Shown here: positions 9,134 to 17,618 of the stretch, in pieces
Numbering within the stretch: position 1 is the first letter of the stretch
Layout: each line of letters starts with the position of its first letter
Assembly: GCA_002070645.1 (NCBI GenBank)
Contig: MWDQ01000146.1
Location: 1 to 62,532, forward strand
Direction of reading: 5' to 3'
Length of the DNA: 62,532 nucleotides
From: a candidate division TA06 bacterium ADurb.Bin131
GTDB lineage: Bacteria > Ratteibacteria > UBA8468 > B48-G9 > DTJG01
Notes under the pieces: model-generated
What the model saw: the letters and a program-made list of their open reading frames with translations, nothing else
Database searches by the model: none
What the model was told of the DNA's origin: nothing
Position numbers and translations under genes: made by a program

Positions 9134-9799
9134 TCATATGATTGACCCAGATGCCCACAACATTCCTCTTTTTACTATTTCCTTTGCCTCGGGTATAGTG
9201 AAATCTTTTGCAGTGTGTCCAACAGAACAATAAAAAACCCTACCCTTTCCATACATTCTTTTCCATACAACAGGCATAACGCAACCCTTTATCCAGAAAA
9301 TATCATCTGTCCCATGAAAAATTGTTGTCGCAAGAACATTATTTGACGGGTCAACATGCAGATAATATTGTTCTGATTCTACATCAAAATCATCAATATC
9401 TTTTGTTATGGGATCCTGTTTATCTATTATATTCACCCTGTACTTTACTATTCCACCTGGATGTGCAACCCATTGCCCTCCAACCATAAACTGATATTCT
9501 GTATTATTTCTGAAAGAATCAGCCATTCCACCGTGCCACCCTGCAATCCCAACACCATTTTTAACAGCAGTAAGCAGGCCTTTTTCCTGCTCTGGTGTTA
9601 TTGTTCCCATTGTCCAACAAATAACAATAAGATTAAAAGATTCTAATTCTTTTACATCGAGAAAAGAATCTAATGTGTTTGATACTTTAACCTCAAAATT
9701 ATTTTCAATAAGAACTGGAACAAAGGTATCTACACAGTTTTTAGGATCATGTCCATCCCATCCGCCCCATACCATCAATGCTTTTTTCATAGGACCCAT
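9134..9799 (-). CDS. ThuA-like domain protein
   Basis: A 221-residue protein with the glutamine-amidotransferase-like fold of the ThuA family (trehalose utilisation). Visible features are the N-terminal strand [12 protein letters not shown], the segment [19 protein letters not shown], the family-typical [13 protein letters not shown] (about 83-95), and [18 protein letters not shown] near the end. ThuA-like proteins are linked to sugar keto-derivative metabolism, but most lack a proven reaction. No signal peptide is visible. AAAGGA 8 nt upstream supports the first ATG. It lies 52 bp downstream of the lolA-like gene on the same strand, so the two may be co-transcribed. Confidence 0.85.
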   Translation of the reverse strand: MGPMKKALMVWGGWDGHDPKNCVDTFVPVLIENNFEVKVSNTLDSFLDVKELESFNLIVICWTMGTITPEQEKGLLTAVKNGVGIAGWHGGMADSFRNNTEYQFMVGGQWVAHPGGIVKYRVNIIDKQDPITKDIDDFDVESEQYYLHVDPSNNVLATTIFHGTDDIFWIKGCVMPVVWKRMYGKGRVFYCSVGHTAKDFTIPEAKEIVKRGMLWASGSII

Positions 9800-9851
9800 C
9801 TCAGGAATCCTTTATAATACAGGATATAAAAACACAATTACGATAAAAAAA

Positions 9852-10607
9852 TCATTTAGGAAGCATACCCTTAAATGCCTCTGTCATATCCATCTTCTTT
9901 GCATTGTCTGGAAATTTGACATCAAAAATACTGTCAGGAACTCCGCTCATCTTTATTTCTAAAAAATCAATCCACATACCGGGTGTTTCTGTTTCTCCAT
10001 AGAGTTCCATTTTTACCGGCATAAGAGATTCATAATCAAGCCAGTAAAGGAGTTTCTTAAATAACATTGGCGTATTTACTGGAATATTCATAGAATTTTG
10101 TATTGCCTCGAGATTTGCTACTGTAATTAAATAGAACTTCTTTCCGTCTTTGTTCACTTCCTCGACAGTTACCTTATCCTTAATTTTTTTCCATATCTCG
10201 ATATCTGATCCAAAAATAAAATTATTATTGCTCCAGAGTTTCTTTTTTATTTCATCAGAAAAATCACTCAGATTAACTGTCATTATGGTGTTATTAAAAC
10301 TGTTATAAGTGATTAAATTCTTATCATTCAGCAATGTCGTTATCTGCATTGCCTGATCCATACCAGGCATGTGTGTGGTTGCATCGACACGCAGTTTATT
10401 ACCTTTTACCCACATTTTCATAGGCATCTTCATACTCGTTCCCATAACTGACATATTCATCTCAAAGTTTGCACTTAATTCCTTAACATCTCCGTATTTG
10501 CTTGTAATTTTCTGAAAAAAAGATTCCTTTAAGCCCAGATTCTGTGCAAACAAAAAACCTGAACTAATCAAACCTATAAAGCATAATGCAAAAATTTTTC
10601 TCTTCAT
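9852..10607 (-). CDS. LolA-like outer-membrane lipoprotein-sorting protein
   Basis: A 251-residue protein exported to the periplasm (signal peptide 1-21, ending LFA). The body matches the LolA/LolB-like half-barrel: FFQKITSKYGDVKELSANFEMNM near the N-terminus, a MWVKGNKLRVDATTH strand, and LYWLDYESLMPVKMELYG toward the C-terminus. Members carry lipoproteins or other acyl molecules across the periplasm. This longer version with a methionine-rich strand (MGTSMKMPMKM) belongs to the broad 'outer membrane lipoprotein-sorting protein' group rather than canonical LolA. A strong GGAGG site precedes the ATG. It is divergent from the iclR gene and upstream of the ThuA-like gene. Confidence 0.72.
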   Translation of the reverse strand: MKRKIFALCFIGLISSGFLFAQNLGLKESFFQKITSKYGDVKELSANFEMNMSVMGTSMKMPMKMWVKGNKLRVDATTHMPGMDQAMQITTLLNDKNLITYNSFNNTIMTVNLSDFSDEIKKKLWSNNNFIFGSDIEIWKKIKDKVTVEEVNKDGKKFYLITVANLEAIQNSMNIPVNTPMLFKKLLYWLDYESLMPVKMELYGETETPGMWIDFLEIKMSGVPDSIFDVKFPDNAKKMDMTEAFKGMLPK

Positions 10608-10697
10608 TTCTCTACCTCCTTGCGTTAGTACCTGCTAAACTTATTACCCAGATACCTACCATTTTTTTTACTTATAATTTATTCTTTATATTCAAGT

Positions 10698-10763
10698 CTG
10701 TCAAATCATTAATCACTTGACAGAATTTTTTTATATTGTAAAATTGGTTTAACATTGTAAAAT
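10698..10763 (+). promoter_or_regulatory. Candidate promoter and operator of the iclR/QueG-like operon
   Basis: A promoter-like pair TTGACA (10717-10722) and TAAAAT (10739-10744) has a 16-bp spacer. The -35 box is the right arm of a perfect inverted repeat, CTGTCAA at 10698-10704 and TTGACAG at 10717-10723, separated by 12 bp. A 10-bp direct repeat ATTGTAAAAT occurs at 10735-10744 and 10754-10763, covering the -10 and start region. IclR proteins bind palindromic sites near their own promoters, so autoregulation is plausible but inferred. No clear ribosome-binding site precedes the iclR ATG. Confidence 0.45.
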
Positions 10764-10766
10764 AAA

Positions 10767-11522
10767 ATGAAAAAAATTGCAGTAGTGGATAAGATTGTAA
10801 AAATAATTGAGATAGTGGCAGAAAATAACGGAATATACACAATGAGTGATATTTCAAAGGCCTTAAATATGCAGTCATCCACAACCTATAACCTTTTGCA
10901 GAATCTTGTCATATCTGGATATCTCGAAAAAGATCAAAACTCAAAAAAATACAAAATTGGGAATGAACTTTTGGAGTTGATAAAACCTGTATCAAAAAGA
11001 AAAATCATTATCACTGCGTCGGAAAAGGTTATAAAGGAACTTGCAGAAAAGGTACAGGAATCAGTGGTGCTTGCAATTTTTTACAATGGCGAAAGATATA
11101 TAATAGCAAAAGCAGAATATACAGACCATCTTGTTAATGTTAACCTTGACCTTTTTCAAAAAACTACCTGCTATGAAACTGTAACAGGCAGGATTTTACT
11201 TGCATATCTTTCTGAAACAGAATTAAAAGAATATGTCAGAAGACATGGATATCCAGAAAAAAAATGGAACGGGATTCTCAATTTTACATCCCTGAACAGT
11301 GCCATAAAAGAAATACAAAAAAAACAGATAGTAATAAACAAAACAAATGAAGTATCTGCTGTTGCTGTTCCTGTTTTTGGACCAGATAAAAGTGTATGGG
11401 CATCACTCGGTATTTATCTTCCTACAACACGGTTTACAAACTCAAAAAAAAATCAACTGATAGAAGAGGTCAAAAGAGCCGCAGGAGAAATATCAAAAAA
11501 CTTGATTGAGGAGAAAAAATGA
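10767..11522 (+). CDS. IclR-family transcriptional regulator
   Basis: A 251-residue DNA-binding regulator. The N-terminal winged helix-turn-helix (about residues 10-65) includes TMSDISKALNMQSSTTYNLL and ends in the wing GYLEKDQNSKKYKIG. The C-terminal ~170 residues match the IclR effector domain, including ETVTGRILLAYLSE and VAVPVFGPDKSVWASLGIYLP. IclR proteins sense small aromatic or sugar-acid metabolites. The stop overlaps the start of the first QueG-like gene by 4 bp, so the regulator heads that operon and probably controls it. A palindrome and direct repeats lie at its promoter. Confidence 0.93.
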   Translation: MKKIAVVDKIVKIIEIVAENNGIYTMSDISKALNMQSSTTYNLLQNLVISGYLEKDQNSKKYKIGNELLELIKPVSKRKIIITASEKVIKELAEKVQESVVLAIFYNGERYIIAKAEYTDHLVNVNLDLFQKTTCYETVTGRILLAYLSETELKEYVRRHGYPEKKWNGILNFTSLNSAIKEIQKKQIVINKTNEVSAVAVPVFGPDKSVWASLGIYLPTTRFTNSKKNQLIEEVKRAAGEISKNLIEEKK

Positions 11523-13753
11523 AAAACTTGACTGAACAGGTAAAAGATTATGCAAAAACGCTTGGTGCTGACTTCGTGGGAATTGCTCCTGTTGAAAGGT
11601 TTAAGAATGCTCCTTTAAGAATGAGTCCACAGGGACTTTTACCATCTGCAGAATCAGTGATTGTATGCGGTATCCATCATCTCGATGCTTCTATTGAATT
11701 AAGTGGAGAACCCACACCGCATAATATGGGTTCTTATTCAACCCAGAGTAGTGTTATGAATCCTACACTTGATGATATATCATTTAACATTGCTATCTTC
11801 CTTGAAAAAAAAGGATATAGGACGCTTCCTATTGTTTCAAGTAATATCTGGAGGTATAAAGGTTATAAGGACCTGAAAGTGCATTTTGCTCCTGATATTG
11901 CTCATCGATATGCAGCAGTTGCAGCAGGACTTGGAGAGATTGGATGGAGTGGATTATTTTTGCACCCTGAATTTGGACCAAGAGTTCGCCTCGTTACAAT
12001 AATAACTGATGCAGGGCTTGTCCCGGATAAGATGTATGGTGGGAAAAAACTTTGTGATAAATGCATGGAATGTGTTAAAAATTGTCCTGTCGACGCATTT
12101 AGAAAAGAGGTTAAAAAAATAAACGAGATTGAGATTGCAGGAAAAAAATACAAATTCCCTGAAACAAATAAGTGGAGATGCGGATGGGCAGAGAATTTTG
12201 GATTAAATCTTTTCCTGGAAATTCCAAAAAAAATAGATGAAGATGTAATCCTAAAAAATCTTGAAAAGTATGGGTACTCAGCAGGAGAAATCGGTAGTTG
12301 TTTGAGGTTTTGTATGATACCTGAAAAGAGGTATTACGACAAAACCTATAGCAGGGCACCAAGAAGAAAAAAATCAAAAAAGAAAATCAGCATGGAAGAA
12401 TTAAAGAAAATAACGGATAAATATCTGATTGATTATCTTTGCATAAAAAATAATAATAATAATAATATAGATAACGAACAATTGCATCCAGAATATTATC
12501 TGCCTGATGTTACATCAATAATCTGCATTGGAGTAAAAAAATTAGGGTTAGCATCTAAGGAAACAGAAAATCATCTTATATCGCGAATAATGGGATACGC
12601 AGCATTTGACATTGCCCATTATCTTGATATAAACGGCTATTCTGCGATAACACATCCGCAGATAGACAGTAATCTTATTGCACACACACTGAAAACCTGG
12701 CACAAAAATACAACTTACTCAACAGTTCTTACAGGGGCAGACATCCAGGAAATTCAGGTTATAAGAAAACCAAACAAAAAGGAGATTGAAAAGGAGAAAT
12801 TCAGAGATTTTTGTAAGGGAACAGGGGTTGATCTTGTTGGTTTTTTTGATTGTTCCCGGTTCAAAGAATTTAAGACAAAATTCCTGAAAAAATTTCCACT
12901 TCAACAACAAAAAGAAACAGTTTATGATGCAGCCAACAACATTTATATGCCATATAGCCCTGAGATAAAAGATGAGGAGATAAAATTAAAAAGTCCTGAG
13001 GACTATCTTGGTAATGCAAAATCTATTATTGTAATTGGTCTTCACTTTCCTGATGCCTCGATTGATACAGCAAAAATTACCCCTGCTGAAACAGTGGGAC
13101 CTTATGCATTCGCCCAATTTGAAACACTTAACCTTCTCAATGATGCTGCGTACAAAATCATAAAAAGATTGAATGATTCTGGATATAAAGCAGATTACTG
13201 TTATGATTTAACAGGACTTTCTTCGTTTGTTTTGAGTTCAAGGGGAATTCTTCCAGATATGAGAGCAAATGCTTTTGCTGCTATGCTTGCAGGCCTTGCA
13301 CATATTGGAAAAAACGGATGCCCTATTACTCCCGGATTTGGTCAGAGACAAAGATTTCTGAGCATAATAACAGATTTTCATTTCTCAAATGATCCACTTC
13401 TCGAGGATAAAAGTCCATGTGAAAAATGTACTGAATGTATTGAAGGTTGCCCGACAAATGCAATAAAGACATGCAAGGAAATAAGATTAGAAGGTATTGA
13501 GTTTAAGATTCCATTGATTGATGATTTTTCCTGTGATTGGGCTAAGAGATATGGACTTATTGGAAAAGAGGGTCCTGAATATATGGGGCTGGATGTAAAC
13601 CATAATATACCTGCGGAAAAAACTCTAAACAAACTATGCGAAAATCTGATAAAGACCAGATGGGGAGTTCAAAAAAGACATTTGAATATCTGCGAGGAAT
13701 GTATCAGAATCTGTCCCTATAAAGGACAAAGGGGAAAAAATGATAACATCTGA
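11519..13753 (+). CDS. Fused QueG/RdhA-like iron-sulfur protein (2.5 modules)
   Basis: A 744-residue cytoplasmic protein made of repeated modules of the family that includes epoxyqueuosine reductase (QueG) and reductive dehalogenase catalytic subunits. Module 1 (about 1-280) has GLGEIGWSGLFLHPEFGPR, then Cys179, 182, 185, 189 (CDKCMECVKNCP) and Cys261/265 (CLRFC). A central half module (about 290-425) keeps only the N-terminal fold (SIICIGVKKLG, DIAHYLDINGYSA) and has no cysteine cluster; an asparagine run encoded by six AAT units (12449-12466) lies at its start. Module 2 (about 430-744) has ITPGFGQRQRFLSIITDF, Cys634, 637, 640, 644 and Cys725, 728, 732. Family members bind two [4Fe-4S] clusters, and QueG and RdhA also bind cobalamin. 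No Tat signal is present. The stop overlaps the next paralog by 14 bp. The reaction is unknown. Confidence 0.8.
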   Translation: MKNLTEQVKDYAKTLGADFVGIAPVERFKNAPLRMSPQGLLPSAESVIVCGIHHLDASIELSGEPTPHNMGSYSTQSSVMNPTLDDISFNIAIFLEKKGYRTLPIVSSNIWRYKGYKDLKVHFAPDIAHRYAAVAAGLGEIGWSGLFLHPEFGPRVRLVTIITDAGLVPDKMYGGKKLCDKCMECVKNCPVDAFRKEVKKINEIEIAGKKYKFPETNKWRCGWAENFGLNLFLEIPKKIDEDVILKNLEKYGYSAGEIGSCLRFCMIPEKRYYDKTYSRAPRRKKSKKKISMEELKKITDKYLIDYLCIKNNNNNNIDNEQLHPEYYLPDVTSIICIGVKKLGLASKETENHLISRIMGYAAFDIAHYLDINGYSAITHPQIDSNLIAHTLKTWHKNTTYSTVLTGADIQEIQVIRKPNKKEIEKEKFRDFCKGTGVDLVGFFDCSRFKEFKTKFLKKFPLQQQKETVYDAANNIYMPYSPEIKDEEIKLKSPEDYLGNAKSIIVIGLHFPDASIDTAKITPAETVGPYAFAQFETLNLLNDAAYKIIKRLNDSGYKADYCYDLTGLSSFVLSSRGILPDMRANAFAAMLAGLAHIGKNGCPITPGFGQRQRFLSIITDFHFSNDPLLEDKSPCEKCTECIEGCPTNAIKTCKEIRLEGIEFKIPLIDDFSCDWAKRYGLIGKEGPEYMGLDVNHNIPAEKTLNKLCENLIKTRWGVQKRHLNICEECIRICPYKGQRGKNDNI

Positions 13754-14639
13754 AAAGGTAAAAAATGCTGCAAAAAAATTTGGTGCAGACCTTGTTGGGA
13801 TTGCATCTATGGATAGGTTTGAAGGAGCCCCAAAACAAATGGACCCGAGATACATAAACCCTGATGCAAAAGCACTGATTGTAATTGGATTGAGAATTCC
13901 TCGTGGCGCATTAAGAGGTATAGAGGAAGGAACCTATTTCCTTTCGTATTCATCTCAGGCGTATGGAAGCATAAACATGATTTATAACCCCTTTATTCTA
14001 TACCATCTAACAAGGTACATAGAAGACCATGGATACGAAGCAACACCTATTCCAAATGATTACTACGACTGGCCAGCAATTGAATATCACAGTGGGAAAC
14101 TGAAAGAGAACTGGTCAAAGCCTGTATCGCCTGAAAAACCAGCGCCAGATGTATTTATCCATTTTCGAATTGCCGCTTTCTGCGCAGGATTGGGCGAAAT
14201 AGGATATAGCAAGATATTCTTAACACCTGAATTCGGACCAAGACAAAGGTTTGCCTGTATTCTAACAGATGCACCACTTAAACCAGATCCTCTGGTTGAA
14301 CCTGGTACAATCTGCGATAGATGCATGATGTGTGTAAAAGAGTGTTCAGCAGGTGCAATAAGCACAAAGGAAACAATAAAGATAAAAGTGGCTGGAAAGC
14401 AACTTGAATGGGGAAAACTTGACATTGAAGCATGTTCAAAAGGATTTCAAGGAATGAAGCCATACACGAGGTATAATCCTTTTATAGGAGAGCCTTCTCC
14501 TGCTATTCTTTATTCACGGGCAATTGAAGGTGGAAGAGGATGCATACGGGCATGTATGATACATCTTGAAAAACAGGGAAAGACGAGAAATAGATTCAAG
14601 GAACCCTTCAGGAAAAGAAAAACATGGCAGATGGAATAA
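13740..14639 (+). CDS. QueG/RdhA-like iron-sulfur protein, paralog 2
   Basis: A 299-residue single-module member of the same family. It starts with KNAAKKFGADLVGIASMDRF, has the family core GLGEIGYSKIFLTPEFGPRQ, and then the cluster Cys192, 195, 198, 202 (CDRCMMCVKECS). Here the Pro that normally follows the fourth cysteine is Ser. A second cysteine set includes GCIRACMIHLEKQ near the C-terminus. The segment RIPRGALRGIEEGTYF is shared with the two paralogs downstream but not with the fused protein, so paralogs 2-4 form a subgroup. The gene overlaps both neighbours (14 and 16 bp), as in a tightly coupled operon. A redox role, perhaps on a corrinoid or an oxygenated substrate, is inference. Confidence 0.8.
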   Translation: MITSEKVKNAAKKFGADLVGIASMDRFEGAPKQMDPRYINPDAKALIVIGLRIPRGALRGIEEGTYFLSYSSQAYGSINMIYNPFILYHLTRYIEDHGYEATPIPNDYYDWPAIEYHSGKLKENWSKPVSPEKPAPDVFIHFRIAAFCAGLGEIGYSKIFLTPEFGPRQRFACILTDAPLKPDPLVEPGTICDRCMMCVKECSAGAISTKETIKIKVAGKQLEWGKLDIEACSKGFQGMKPYTRYNPFIGEPSPAILYSRAIEGGRGCIRACMIHLEKQGKTRNRFKEPFRKRKTWQME

Positions 14640-15649
14640 AATTTTCTGTCGGATATCAGTTGATGGACGAAGAAAAAATTTTTCTTGATATTGTAAAAAA
14701 ATTCAGAAAGAAAATAGATGAGGTTTATTTTGCGTGGTTAAATCTACCAAGTGGTCGAGGACCAATTGCAGACAAAATTGGATATATTAACTGGGAAGCG
14801 CAAAAACAGATTGAGTATGAACTGAAACAGTTTAAGAAACTCGGAATAAAACTAAACCTGCTATTAAATGCATCCTGCTGGGGGGATCTTTCCCTTTCTA
14901 CAGTACTGGCAAATAACGTGATTTCAATTATTGATTATCTTGGACAGGAAACAGGCATTGATTCAATAACCGCATTTTCTCCAGTCATCGCGTATACAAT
15001 CAAGAAAAATTTTCCTGACATAGAGATTAGGGCATCAGTAAATATGAGGATTGGAACAATAACAGCAATGGAGCAAATTGCTGAATTGTTTGATAGTTTT
15101 GTTATGCAAAGAGAATACAACAGAGATTTTCAGAGAATAGAAATCTTAAAAAATTGGTGTAAAAAGAACGGAAAAAAATTGAGTATACTTGCCAATAGCG
15201 GCTGTATAAACTTTTGTCCTGTTCAAACATTTCACGATAATGTAATTTCACATGAAATTGAGGTTTTTTCAAAAACAAACATAATGAAGGATATCCCTGG
15301 TAATTGCTGGACCTATTATAAAAAAAGAGAAAACTGGAATACACTTTTATGCAATTCATGGATAAGACCAGAGGACATCCACTATTATGCTGATTTTTTT
15401 CCTGTCGTAAAACTCGCAACAAGAATAAATCCAGAACCAGAAAAGGTAATAGAAGCGTATTGTATTGAAAAATATAAGGGAAACCTCCTTGATATTCTCG
15501 AGCCATCTCATAGTGGACTTTTGTTTCCATATATCATTGATAATACAAAATTCCCTGATGATTGGTTTTTAAAATCTGCGGCCTGTGGAAAAAATTGTGA
15601 GGAGTGTTGTTATTGTAAGGATGTTTTTGTTCAACAAAAATATGGCTGA
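14624..15649 (+). CDS. U32-like (UbiU/UbiV/TrhP-type) iron-sulfur protein
   Basis: A 341-residue protein resembling the peptidase-U32 superfamily, whose characterised members (TrhP, UbiU, UbiV) support hydroxylation reactions and in several cases carry a [4Fe-4S] cluster. It shows the barrel strands IKLNLLLNASCWGD and EIRASVNMRIGT, the FDSFVMQREYNRD helix, and a cysteine segment NSGCINFCPVQTFHDN with Cys194 and Cys198. Further cysteines occur in LLCNSWIRPEDI (about 240) and a dense C-terminal group CGKNCEECCYC (about 322-332). The start lies inside the end of the preceding paralog, and a hairpin (15645-15668) follows the stop. Placement among four QueG-like genes suggests one pathway. The assignment to U32 rests on pattern only. 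Confidence 0.5.
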   Translation: MADGIKFSVGYQLMDEEKIFLDIVKKFRKKIDEVYFAWLNLPSGRGPIADKIGYINWEAQKQIEYELKQFKKLGIKLNLLLNASCWGDLSLSTVLANNVISIIDYLGQETGIDSITAFSPVIAYTIKKNFPDIEIRASVNMRIGTITAMEQIAELFDSFVMQREYNRDFQRIEILKNWCKKNGKKLSILANSGCINFCPVQTFHDNVISHEIEVFSKTNIMKDIPGNCWTYYKKRENWNTLLCNSWIRPEDIHYYADFFPVVKLATRINPEPEKVIEAYCIEKYKGNLLDILEPSHSGLLFPYIIDNTKFPDDWFLKSAACGKNCEECCYCKDVFVQQKYG

Positions 15650-15668
15650 ATATATTAAAATATTCAGC
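15645..15668 (+). other. Intra-operon hairpin
   Basis: GCTGAATAT (15645-15653) is perfectly complementary to ATATTCAGC (15660-15668), with a 6-nt loop. It starts at the stop codon of the U32-like gene and lies before the next paralog. There is no T-run, so it is more likely an mRNA processing or stability hairpin than a terminator. Confidence 0.45.
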
Positions 15669-15687
15669 ATATAACAATGGAGACAAT

Positions 15688-16533
15688 ATGGAAAAAGAAA
15701 GATTAAAAGAATACGCAAAGCAGATTAAGATAGATATTATTGGCGTTGCAAGCATTGATAGATTTAATGGAATCTCTGCGCAGAATCATCCAGGAAGCAT
15801 TTTCCCTGAGGCAAAAAGCATCATTGTTATCGGAAAAAGAATTACGCGAGGTTCATTAAGGGGAATAGAGGAAGGAACACAGTTTGGTCTTTATAATATG
15901 TATGGCTATCACTGGCTCAACAACAGAATTCTTGCCCTCGCAACCTTTAAGATGTGTGAATTTCTCGAGGATCACGGGTATGAGGCGGTTCCTATTCCTG
16001 GAATTTCTTCTGAAATTCAAACAATGGGAATACCAGTAAAAAAAGGTGCGCCAGCCCCAAATGTTATGGTTGATATACAGGACTCGGCTATAAGGGCTGG
16101 ACTTGGTGAAATAGGATATTGTGGAATTTTTCTAACAGAAAACTTCGGTCCAAGACAGAGATTCCAACTTATAATCACGGACTCAGAGATTGAGCCAGAC
16201 CCTATAAAAAAAGAGAATGTTTGCGATTTGTGTATGGAATGTGCAAAGATATGCCCCCTCGCGGCTATAAGCCATAAGAAAAAAACAATTCATATCTGCG
16301 GGAAAAAAATGACCATTGCGGATGTTGACTATGATAAATGTGCTATATGCAGGAATGGAGTATCCAAGGATATGTATTATGAAAATGCAAAGCCCGACAG
16401 GATCGCAGCACTGTGTTCAAGAACATGTCTTGCACATCTTGAAGAGAAAAAAAGAATTAAAAATCTGTTTAACAAAAATTTCAGAAAAAGGAAAGCATGG
16501 AAGATTGATAAATCAGGCGAGGTCATAAGATAA
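15688..16533 (+). CDS. QueG/RdhA-like iron-sulfur protein, paralog 3
   Basis: A 281-residue single-module protein. The core is GLGEIGYCGIFLTENFGPRQ, followed by Cys179, 182, 185, 189 (CDLCMECAKICP) and further cysteines in CAICRNGVSKD and CSRTCLAHLEEKK that can complete a second cluster. N-terminal VASIDRF and ITRGSLRGIEEGTQFGLY place it with paralogs 2 and 4. It is the shortest complete module in the cluster. GGAGA a few bases before ATG 15688 supports the start, and the next paralog begins 12 bp after its stop. No signal peptide or corrinoid-specific motif can be recognised by eye. Confidence 0.8.
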   Translation: MEKERLKEYAKQIKIDIIGVASIDRFNGISAQNHPGSIFPEAKSIIVIGKRITRGSLRGIEEGTQFGLYNMYGYHWLNNRILALATFKMCEFLEDHGYEAVPIPGISSEIQTMGIPVKKGAPAPNVMVDIQDSAIRAGLGEIGYCGIFLTENFGPRQRFQLIITDSEIEPDPIKKENVCDLCMECAKICPLAAISHKKKTIHICGKKMTIADVDYDKCAICRNGVSKDMYYENAKPDRIAALCSRTCLAHLEEKKRIKNLFNKNFRKRKAWKIDKSGEVIR

Positions 16534-16545
16534 AAAGGGGATAAA

Positions 16546-17589
16546 ATGAAAATTTCAAAAGAAAAAATCAGAGAACAGGGATATAGACTCGGGCTTGATC
16601 TTATTGGTTTTGCCAGTATAGAAAGGTTTAAGGATGCCCCTGAAAACATGCATCCTGCGGGTATTTTCCCTGAAGCAAAAACAGTTATTGTTGTTGGTAA
16701 AAGGATACTCAGGGGTGGATGGAGAGGAATTGAGGAAGGAACAAATTGGATTTCATACACATACTTTGATTATCATGGACTTCTGAATACATTTTTTATA
16801 CCAGAGCCATTATATCAACTTGCCTGTTTTATAGAGGATTATGGATATGAGGCAGTTCCATATTATCCCGGGGTTCCAGAAACACACATGTCTGTCAAGC
16901 CATTAAGAAAGGGCCAGCCCTCTCCAGATGTTAATCTTGCTATAAGGATTGCTGCTACCTGTGCAGGCCTGGGTGAAATTGGATGGAGCAAGGTATTTCT
17001 GACGAAAAAATTTGGGCCAAGGCAAAGAATACACGCAATAATCACTGATATGGAAATTGAACCAGATGAACTGGTAAAACCAGGAACAATATGTATAAAA
17101 TGTATGAGGTGCGTAGAAGGATGTCCTTCGAAAGCAATTCCACATATAAAGGAAAATAAAAAAATCCAAATAAAAATTGAGAATAATCAATATGAATGGG
17201 CAGATATTCATTTCGGTAGATGCACATTGAGTTATCATGGTGGGGATTCGAGGATTTCTCCTTTCATACACAAAGATTTTCCTGGCTGGAATATAGATGC
17301 ATCAAAACAGGATTTTTCTGAGGAAGCAGCATACAAATTTTGCTGGACACTATCAACAGGCAGATGGAGAAAAACAAATGAATTTCCCTCTGGATATATC
17401 ATTGAGGGACATGCAATGTTGCAGAAATGGGGAGAAGGTGGTAGTTATGGAATTTGCGGTTCAAGGGGATGTATGAGAAGTTGCTTTGATTATCTCGAAC
17501 AAAGAAAAAATGTGGAACAAACCTTTAAGACAGGAAAATTCATAAAAAGAAAAAGATGGATACTTCCTTATAAGGTCTCCAGAAAATAA
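16546..17589 (+). CDS. QueG/RdhA-like iron-sulfur protein, paralog 4
   Basis: A 347-residue member, longer than paralogs 2 and 3 because of an insertion between the two cysteine groups (about 215-320, with GGDSRISPFIHKDFPGWN). The core GLGEIGWSKVFLTKKFGPRQ precedes Cys183, 186, 189, 193 (CIKCMRCVEGCP). A later group GICGSRGCMRSCFDYLEQ (near 305-322) likely ligates the second cluster. It is the last gene of the IclR-headed operon, and a convergent dehydrogenase gene ends 29 bp away. The insertion may alter substrate access. The function is unknown beyond a predicted redox role. Confidence 0.8.
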   Translation: MKISKEKIREQGYRLGLDLIGFASIERFKDAPENMHPAGIFPEAKTVIVVGKRILRGGWRGIEEGTNWISYTYFDYHGLLNTFFIPEPLYQLACFIEDYGYEAVPYYPGVPETHMSVKPLRKGQPSPDVNLAIRIAATCAGLGEIGWSKVFLTKKFGPRQRIHAIITDMEIEPDELVKPGTICIKCMRCVEGCPSKAIPHIKENKKIQIKIENNQYEWADIHFGRCTLSYHGGDSRISPFIHKDFPGWNIDASKQDFSEEAAYKFCWTLSTGRWRKTNEFPSGYIIEGHAMLQKWGEGGSYGICGSRGCMRSCFDYLEQRKNVEQTFKTGKFIKRKRWILPYKVSRK

Positions 17590-17618
17590 AAAACTCAAAA
17601 AAAGGTATGCAACCAACA

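Noticed and set aside
15645-15668. Terminator in the middle of the QueG-like operon
   Set aside because: The hairpin has no following T-run and the next gene begins within 20 bp in the same orientation.
11519-17589. Respiratory reductive dehalogenases
   Set aside because: None of the proteins has a Tat signal, and no RdhB membrane-anchor gene is nearby. Multiple short cytoplasmic modules fit the QueG-like branch better.
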